Assembly (NCBI RefSeq): GCF_937616625.2
Contig: NC_065570.1
Location: 64,879,665 to 64,943,664 of the forward strand
Direction of reading: 5' to 3'
DNA: 64,000 nucleotides
Source: Mercurialis annua
Lineage: Eukaryota; Streptophyta; Magnoliopsida; Malpighiales; Euphorbiaceae
Shown: positions 56,516 through 64,000 of the stretch, piece by piece
Layout of the letters: every line of letters starts with the position of its first letter
How positions within the stretch are numbered: position 1 is the stretch's first letter
Program-made: the position numbers and the translations under genes
The notes under the pieces: generated by a model
What the model saw: only the letters and a program-made list of their open reading frames with translations
What the model was told of the DNA's origin: nothing
Databases searched by the model: none

Positions 56516-59500
56516 GAGAATATTTATTTGTTTTAGTAAATTACAAATCAATTTCATCTATTTGATAAATGTTTTTAGTTGTAATTATTTATTTTATGAA
56601 AATGACTTTATTTTTCAACATACATTCTTGGGGTAGGAGTCAAGGAATGTAACGCTATGTAGGGAAAATATTTCTGGTTCTCAAAATGAGAAATTGATTG
56701 GTACATCAATTTTGAAAAATTAGTTGGTAAATTTTGGGATTATCACCCAATTTGTGTATACTTTTGGTTAATTAGGATCCATTAAGAAGATGTATAAGAG
56801 AATGGCCCATCTATTTTAGCTAAGGCTAATGATTTTGGTTGTAAGAGTAAAACTTTTTAATTGGATCTAATACATTATGCTTATTTATTTAAGATATTAG
56901 CCCACAATTATTATGGTCCAACTAAATTCCATTATTTGTGGTTGGTAGTCATTTCTGTTATTAATAATAGCCTCTTCTCTCTAGTTTATTCTCTACAAAG
57001 AAAAATCATACTATATATTATAATTTTTCATAACATCAAATATAGGTTCAAGTTTGAGATTTCAATATTTTTTTATAAAATGAGAATAGCAATTAAATTC
57101 TTCTGATTTGAGATATTAAATTTGTTTTTAATTTGATTTCCTAGTGCATATTTTGGTAATCTAAATTTGGAGCATTCATATGAATTAGTATTCAGCAAGT
57201 TATTTTTTCCCCTTATATCTAGCATTTGTCTATGGTTATAAGAAGGACATTCCCTTCCCAAAACATGATTGGCATCAAAATATTGTTTTTATTCAATTGA
57301 TATCATAATCTTTTCAACATTACTCAGTTTACTTAAATTTTTCATGCCATTTTATTAGTGACTTGTTGAATAATTAGGTTAATTTTTGTTCATTCATTCT
57401 ATAAATACCTTCCCCATCAAGAAACTTAAATACAAATTGTAATTTTCTTTTCAAAGTCGTTTAATCAAAATTCATAAGAAGATAATCCTGTCATAGTGAC
57501 TAATTGTCTCTATTATATTTAAGGAAATAAAAAAATAGATGTTAATAATAAGAACAACTTTTTTTGATGAATAATAATAATAAAAAAGATATAGTTTTGC
57601 AATAATAATAAGAACAACTTAGTATAAATAACTGGTAAGTTTGCTAAAAACTTATAAAAATACTAGTATTTTAGATGGTCTATAACTAATATATATTAGA
57701 AAAGATATAGTTTTGCAATATATTTATCAAAATTTGGAAAAGATATAAACAAAAAGTTAAATTAAATAAAAAAGATATATAAAAGATGAAGCTATATTAT
57801 ACCTATGCTGATATTTACTTAGAGCTATATATTTAAAAATTAAATGACTCTAAGTCCTTTGTAAGTCAAGGACTTAAACTTTGGGGTAGACAATTACAAC
57901 TAGATAAATATTCATGATATTTTAAGGGACCATGCTATAATAATTTACAAGGGTTTAATAGTGCTCAAATTCAACTTTTTTCGATCTTCCGCCATTCTAT
58001 TTAAAACTTTTAAAGTTTGTAAATTTTTATTTCCACGTAATAATTTTATTATAATTCTATCCAGGTTGTTACCAATCAATTTAATTGTCCCAATTTTCTA
58101 TTGAAGTTTATACTAACTCTTAATTAGCAAAATTTATTTTTCAAAATTGCAAATTTAACTCCTAATTAAAAATAAAATATCAAAAATAACATTAAAATTT
58201 AATTATGAATTCTCTATCTTTCAGTAATTGAAGTAGAAAAAACAAATTTGAAACTAAAAAAATGGATATTATAGTGAAATGATTGACACTGTTAAATTGA
58301 TTAAAACAGTTTGAATATAGAATTGTGATATAGCTATAAAATTGAGCGTTTAAAACATTTGATTAAATTTATAAAAATTAAATAAATTTAGCTTTATGTC
58401 CCCATCTAACCATTTATAAATGTTAGAATTTAATAATTTCCTCTCAATTTATTCATTATGTATTTGATAGACAAATAAATTTAGAGAAAGTTAAATAAAA
58501 ATATAACTATTTTAATATTTTAGGGATAAAATAATTTGTCGAGGACTATTATTATAAAATATATAATATTTTTGAATAATTGTCCTTGACAAATTATTAT
58601 ATCCCTAATAATATATATATATATATATATATTAAAAAACAACCCCACATACTTACCCTAGCAAACATCCTTAAGCATGTGGTTGGTTTGCTTGGGCAAG
58701 GGACGGCAATGAAGAACTGTGGCTTCATAGTTCTCAGTAATAATAAACATGAAGATAATAAGATAAGAACCTACCTGAAATTACTATCTATCTATAAACA
58801 TATACTAGTTACTATTTTATCTTTTTGATATAGGTACGCGACATTCAATGGATGTTCGAAGTTATTGTTCCGACTAATTCATACGAGGCGCGTAGGACTC
58901 ATTAAAACGATGATTTTTTTCATAAAACTTTTAAAATTATTCCGATACTTCGAATTAAAAAGAAAAAACTTTTACCACTTCACCTTTAAAATATTAAAAT
59001 TAATAATTTGGTACGTAGAAAAGAATTGAAAATACAAGTCACATCCTTTAATTAAGTTGATGATGTAATGTTTGTGTCGGTATGAATGTGGATTCTTCAC
59101 CAACCATTTTCTGTATATATCGTTTGTTTACCACATTTTCTTTTTGGTTTTGCTTTCTCTCTCTAGATTCTCTCTCTAGAGATGTATAAGAAGAAAAAGT
59201 CTTAACTAATTGTCTTGATGTTGTATGTCTCTACTCATGTTTTTACTCTACCCCATGCTCTCTACAATTCATTGGTTCTTGATGCACCATTCAAATGGAA
59301 CATTTATGTACAATTAAAACATGAGTCATTTGATCGGTGTTCTCAAGAATTTATAAAATTTTGAGTTCAACGCGTCCATATTTATAGATTTAGATAATAA
59401 TTTAAGAAAATGAGCTATTTTAAAATTAAACCAATCAAAGTTACTAAAAGCATAGTACGGTAGTCAATTTATTAGATCTCAAAATTCGGTAACCAAACTG

Positions 59501-59840
59501 TGAAAATAAAAAGATACAATTATTTTCAAAATTAATTACTCGACAACTCTATTGACACAGAGAAAATATTTCCAATTATATAGACCATATAAATATAACA
59601 TATCTTTAATCAATAAAAAATAGATAAAAGAATTTTATTTATATAAAATCAAAATAATTAATAAAAATATTTTAAACACTTATTTTGAGTCTTTGACAGT
59701 TCAATTTGCCAATTTATAAATTTAAATAAATAAATACAAACAATACATTAAAAGATGAAGGATTTAATTGATAAAAAATATTAAATTATTTTTATGTTAA
59801 ATTATTCCAAAATTGAATAAAAGTTTATAAACTTTTAAAA
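56516..59840. other. Gene-free AT-rich stretch
   Basis: No supported gene. An (AT)n microsatellite lies at about 58608-58632. A CTCTCTCTAGATTCTCTCTC tract with a nearby ATG (about 59158-59190) looks like a leader but is followed by no meaningful reading frame. Confidence 0.4.
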
Positions 59841-59850
59841 TTATGAATCC

Positions 59851-60078
59851 ACTTCCACAATCTTTTTGTCCCAAAACTCTTGTCCACTTTTTGTAAACAA
59901 TAATTTATAAAATGAATCTTTTTATATTATCACTATTTAAAACTCACTCATCAATGATTATCGATCATTAAATAAGGGTGATATTAAAGAATGTTGATCT
60001 AAATTTATAAATATCAATAATATTTATTTTGTTTTCTTAAACTGTGTGAATAAATGAAAGTGGATAATTCTATTAGAA
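59851..60078. mobile_element. Decayed Stowaway-like MITE
   Basis: The right end, as reverse complement, reads TATTCCCTCCGTTCTAATAG then AATTATCCACTTTCA, and the left stretch has TTTTTGTCCCAAAACTCTTG then TCCACTTTTTGT. These line up as imperfect inverted ends of a CTCCCTCCG-type element whose left tip has mutated. No coding capacity. Confidence 0.5.
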
Positions 60079-60168
60079 CGGAGGGAATACAAATAATAAA
60101 TTAAAAAATAAAGGATCAAATTGATTAAAATTAAATATCTTTTGTTCTCTAATTTATGTTAATTTATT

Positions 60169-60478
60169 GGGTTAATTTCATAAAAATTCACAAACTTTAC
60201 ACGTTTTCTCATTTTAATCATGTAGTTTAAATGTTTTTATTTTCATGTCTGAACTACCATTTTTTCTCAAATTCATCCACGGTGCTGAGGTGTCACAGCT
60301 CCATTAGTGTAATTCGCTGAGGTGGAGGTCATTTTTACACCAATGAATGAGTGCCAACTCAGCACCGTGCATGAATTTGAGAAAAAATGGTAGTTCGTGC
60401 ATGAAAATGAGAAAATTTAAACTGTGTGATTAAAATAAGAAAACGTGTAAAGTTCGTGAATTTTTTTGACATTAACCC
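60169..60478. mobile_element. MULE-type hairpin MITE
   Basis: Arms of over 100 bases: GGGTTAATTTCATAAAAATT then CACAAACTTTACACGTTTTC on the left, and their near-perfect inverse on the right. Flanking 9-mers TAATTTATT (60160-60168) and TAAATTATT (60479-60487) match at eight of nine positions. The centre (CACGGTGCTGAGGTGTCACA) is GC-richer. Non-coding. Confidence 0.8.
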
Positions 60479-60909
60479 TAAATTATTTCAAAATTGAATA
60501 AAAAAATTAAAATTTAAAATTATATATCTCATATATATATATTATCAAAATTATTTTTACTATTATAACAAAATTAATAAAAAAATTCTTTAATTTGAAC
60601 TAATTTACCATAAAAATAACTTAAGATATTGAATTGTATCTTATTTTCAATGTTTAGACTCTTCAATTTTTTATTTGTTTTTTTAATGTAATTATTACGA
60701 CTTTCAAAATTGATGGACAAGACTATAGAAATTACTTCTAAAGATATTTTTATTAATTTGGCCAATATTCTAGATTTATAACTTTTTCTTGCTAAAAGAT
60801 AAAATAATTTAATATACTCTCATATGTAATATATTAATTGGTATTTTTTTATTTTGTATGAATTTATAAAAATCTCTCCATGACTCTATTCATTTATTTA
60901 GATAAAAAA

Positions 60910-61195
60910 ATTAGGGATAAAAATCATATACACCCTAATATTTGGGCTCAATATCATTTATACCACATGGTTCAAAAAGGTGCCTATATGTTTTTAAAGT
61001 TTTTGAATGAGCTCATTTAGGCCACTAATATTTCCCAAATAGGGTCATATTTGCCCTTTACTGTGTTGAGTGTAAGGATTTAAATGAGCCTATTTAAAAA
61101 CATTAGGAGCAATACATACATCTTTTAAAATTATAAAGATATAGATGATCCCGAGATCAAACGTTGGGGGTATTATATGACTCTTTTCCAAAAAG
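60910..61195. mobile_element. Probable MITE with imperfect inverted ends
   Basis: The left has ATATACACCCTAATATTTGG then GCTC, and the right has GAGATCAAACGTTGGGGGTA then TTATATGA, an imperfect inverse. Inside, GAGCTCATTTAGGCC pairs with AATGAGCCTATTT. Boundaries and class not fixed. Confidence 0.45.
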
Positions 61196-62530
61196 TTTAT
61201 CACAAGAGGATGATTATTTTTATTGTATATTTCACATGCCGTACAAAAAAAAATCCATGTGTGGTTTTGTTTTTAGCATTCAAAATGAATTATTATATTC
61301 TTAGTTAAATTTTAAAAGTCGATTATTTTATTTTTAATTGGATGTTATATTTGAGATCTTTTGTTTTTATTTTCGTAATAGTACCCGTTAAAATTATTCT
61401 TTTACAACTTACTAATTTTGGAAATAAATTATTAATACTTTAAACATTATTTTAACGACAATTATTAATAGGATAAATAAAGATGTATAAAGTGAGTAAT
61501 ACTTGGTAATGATTTTATAAAACATGAGATTACAAAAAAAAAAAAGATGACTAGGGATAAGATTAGACCATGTATATAACTAATAAGAGCTCAGTCAGCA
61601 GAATTTACCCTATCACTATATGTATTACTATATGTAAAAGTAGTTTTCAATTTAAGTCTTGAGTGGATTAGATAGAAATATATATTATAGTTGTCTCAAA
61701 GTAAAGACAAAAGGAACTCATAATCTTTAAAAGAACATAGAAAAAGAATTCTATCAAGATTCACAAATTAGGAATAATTTACTTAGAATGGAAGGTAGAT
61801 TACAAGGTTTGATATTAGTGAAATAAAAGAGACTTAGCCAAATCAAAATGTTTTTTTATTTTCTCAAATAGTATATAGTCTTTGTCTATGTTTGTTTATT
61901 AGGTTTATATTTGGAAAGATACTTTGCATGTTTTCTTCTATATTGGTTTTCTTTTTCTTCTTTCTAAATTTATTTTTTCTTTACTTTTAAATAAATTATT
62001 TAAAAAACTAAGTATAGAAGAAAACCTAACCAATTAAACTATGAAACTTCTTATCTTTATTGCCAATATATATCATTATTAGATGACTAGTTATATGAAA
62101 TTGCAATAGAAAAAGGACTCAACATCATATTCAACTTTCTAATGAATCACTTGGTATTTTGTACAATTTAAGTAAGAGGGTGATGTGTGACCACATTGTC
62201 ATTAAATCAAACAACATGAGAAAATAGAGATAGACATTTCATCATAACAATGTTAGGACACTTGATGCTTGTGAAGTGTTATCTATCTCTTTCAAAATGA
62301 TGCTTTTATTGTTACCATCCATCATTAGTATTCTTCCTTATATGCTCAAAATTGAATTAATATAAATACATTGAAACCTAATTTAATTAAAAGAAATACT
62401 TTATTTTTATGTAATGCCTAATTTTATATAAATCAAACTAGTTAAAATAGAACTAAATTTAAAATATTTTTTAATTATAAATAGAACAAAAATCAAATGT
62501 GAAACATTCATATTAAATTACAAATATTAT
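61196..62530. other. Gene-free AT-rich stretch
   Basis: No gene, RNA or clear repeat boundary was recognised. A weak inverted pair of GTTTTCTTC and GAAGAAAAC near 61930-62025 is too short to interpret. Confidence 0.35.
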
Positions 62531-62535
62531 TAGGG

Positions 62536-63175
62536 TATAATTGAGTTGGGGTATTCACAAGTTACTCAAAACCAACTAAAAGGTTAAAATTAACTTAATT
62601 TTTTTTATTTCAAGCTCGATTTATTCGAGTTTAATCTCCACTCAAGTTTGAATATCAGATAAAGAGATTTGTTTAGGCGTAAGAGCCAAACCAATTTTCT
62701 TACACATGGCTTTTTATACTTTTAAATTTAGGTAAATATAGCCGTTGAATATTCATGGACTTTTAGTAGATGTAAAAAATATAAAATAATATATATTTTA
62801 TTTTAATTTTATAAAAGTGGGCAAAATAAATTCTAAGGCCGGTAAAAGTATGTTATTAGGTTTTATTCTACCAGTAAAGTGAACAGTCGCTTTCATATGC
62901 TCTATGTAAATCTACTCATAGGTGTTCCTCTTAATTTTTCGAACTTGATATCTAATGTATAAAATATTTTAAATATATCACATATGATAATTTTTTAAAT
63001 TGTAATTTCTCTTTCTTAGCAAACTTGAGCTTATTCAAGTGGAGATAGAATGGTTTGAATGTCGTTCGTGTTCAAGCTTAAAATTAAAAGTTTAAATTTA
63101 TTCGAGTTTAATACATTTGACCTCGAGTTTGAACTTTACATCACTCGGATTTGGTTCGACTTGTTTATACCGTAA
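62536..63175. repeat. Dispersed repeat family R2, diverged copy
   Basis: It holds AAGCTCGATTTATTCGAGTT, AACTTGAGCTTATTCAAG, TTCAAGCTTAAAATTAAAAG, CCTCGAGTTTGAACTT and TTGGTTCGACTTGTTTATAC, similar in motif and order to the 30.9-, 40.4- and 41.2-kb copies. It is more diverged, with unsure ends. Confidence 0.4.
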
Positions 63176-63244
63176 TGGCTATTAATACTAAGTTATATAT
63201 AGGAAAATTACATAAATATAGTTAAGACATGCATATAATTATAA

Positions 63245-63673
63245 GGCTAAATTTATTTTAAGTTCCTTAAACTTTTATTTTTTGGTTCATCTCTTGTTGC
63301 TTTGTCTGGTTCAATAATACCGTCTACCCTAGTGAGTTTTACGAGCCCACTGGAGTCCTTCAATTTTTATTTGGCTTTCTCAAATTTTTAAACTTTTATA
63401 TTTTGATTCATCAGGTCCCTCAACTTCTATTTGATTTTTTCAGGTCCTTAAACTTTTGTTTTTTGGTTCATTAGGTCCTTAAACGAAGATTCATTTAAGG
63501 ACCCAATGAACCAAAAAATAAATAATTAGGGACTTGAAAAAGGCAAATAAAAATTGAAGGACCTGATGAACCAGAAAATGAAAGTTTAAAGACCCGAAAA
63601 AGTCAAATAAAAAAATTAAAAGACCTAATAAACCAAAAATGTATAGTTTAGGGACCTCAAAATAGGTTTAGCC
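63245..63673. mobile_element. Large hairpin element with internal repeats
   Basis: Almost the whole stretch is one inverted repeat with its turn near 63480. The outer ends are GGCTAAATTTATTTTAAGTT and GGCTAAACCTATTTTGAGGT (right, as reverse complement). Each arm contains several copies of AGGTCCTTAAACTTTT and TTTTTGGTTCATTAGGTCC-like units. The GGC ends resemble the MULE MITEs at 17.5 and 20.7 kb, but a 9-bp duplication was not confirmed. Confidence 0.7.
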
Positions 63674-64000
63674 AAATTAAAGTAAGGGGAAAGACTCTTT
63701 TTGCCTCATCCGGAAACACGTAGTGCTATTCTTTGCATGAATTGGCCGTCTTGATAGTAGTTAGTAGCTAATGCACCAAAGTTGATTTTTCACTTCCTCA
63801 ATAATTATACATAAATGATCTAACAAAAACATAAAGAGTGTACACATGCTTTTCAAAATCTTAAGAAATTAGTTATGTTAGGTGATAAGGTATATAATAT
63901 TTAAATATAATAACAGTTTTCATGATTTTGGTAATCAAATTACATTGTTTCATTTGATCAAAAGTAAGAATAACAATGTAAAATCCTATCAGGTAATTAA

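Noticed and set aside
59150..59200. CT-rich tract with ATG as the start of a gene
   Set aside because: The reading frame closes after a few codons and no exon with protein similarity was found downstream.
1..64000. CRISPR array, bacterial operon or virus-derived segment
   Set aside because: No regularly spaced identical repeats with unique spacers, no bacterial-type gene spacing, and no recognisable viral protein remnants; the regular repeats found are minisatellites.

Overview
This window is nuclear DNA of a flowering plant, most likely a eudicot. It is strongly AT-rich, its genes are interrupted by many GT-AG introns, and every recognisable gene product belongs to a plant family. Between the genes are typical plant transposon remnants (hAT, MULE and Stowaway MITEs, a Helitron, a tRNA-derived SINE and a LINE fragment). 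I cannot name the species.

Four protein-coding genes are supported, all on the + strand. (1) 1840-5253 is a UDP-xylose transporter of the UXT/KT subfamily (7 coding exons, 343 aa). (2) 24286-31627 is a PH-START-DUF1336 protein of the EDR2-like family (21 coding exons, 727 aa). (3) 35335-40033 is tyrosylprotein sulfotransferase, TPST (12 coding exons, 498 aa). (4) 46285-48636 is an A-subfamily GATA zinc-finger transcription factor of the GATA10/11/13 type (2 coding exons, 311 aa). All four models keep frame across every junction and give lengths close to the family norm.

From memory of Arabidopsis, UXT1 (At2g28315), the PH/START gene At2g28320 and GATA13 (At2g28340) are neighbours on chromosome 2. 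GATA10, GATA11 and TPST (At1g08000, At1g08010, At1g08030) are neighbours on chromosome 1. This window therefore looks like an unfractionated ancestral block whose members were later divided between two Arabidopsis segments.

The region 5.3-24.2 kb is a gene-free transposon bed. It holds a divergent 1.3-kb tandem triplication (6.6-11.0 kb) in which the third copy has an internal minisatellite of about 81 bp expanded to about ten units. It also holds a LINE 3' remnant, several hairpin MITEs, MULE-type elements with 9-bp target duplications, a 565-bp non-autonomous Helitron, a GC-rich hAT MITE, and GC-rich tandem islands inside AT-rich repeats. The spaces between genes 2, 3 and 4 contain a tandem duplication, more MITEs, a 'GAGCTCGAG'-type dispersed repeat and SINEs. 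One hAT MITE lies inside the GATA intron and one SINE inside the last TPST intron.

The region 48.7-64 kb has no recognisable gene. It holds SINE, Stowaway, CACTA, hAT and MULE elements and a G-box-rich, less AT-rich stretch at 55.09-55.48 kb that looks regulatory. No novel multi-gene system is visible. The most useful new observations are the fine-mapped mobile elements with intact target-site duplications, the triplication with minisatellite expansion, and the GC-rich islands carried in AT-rich repeats.
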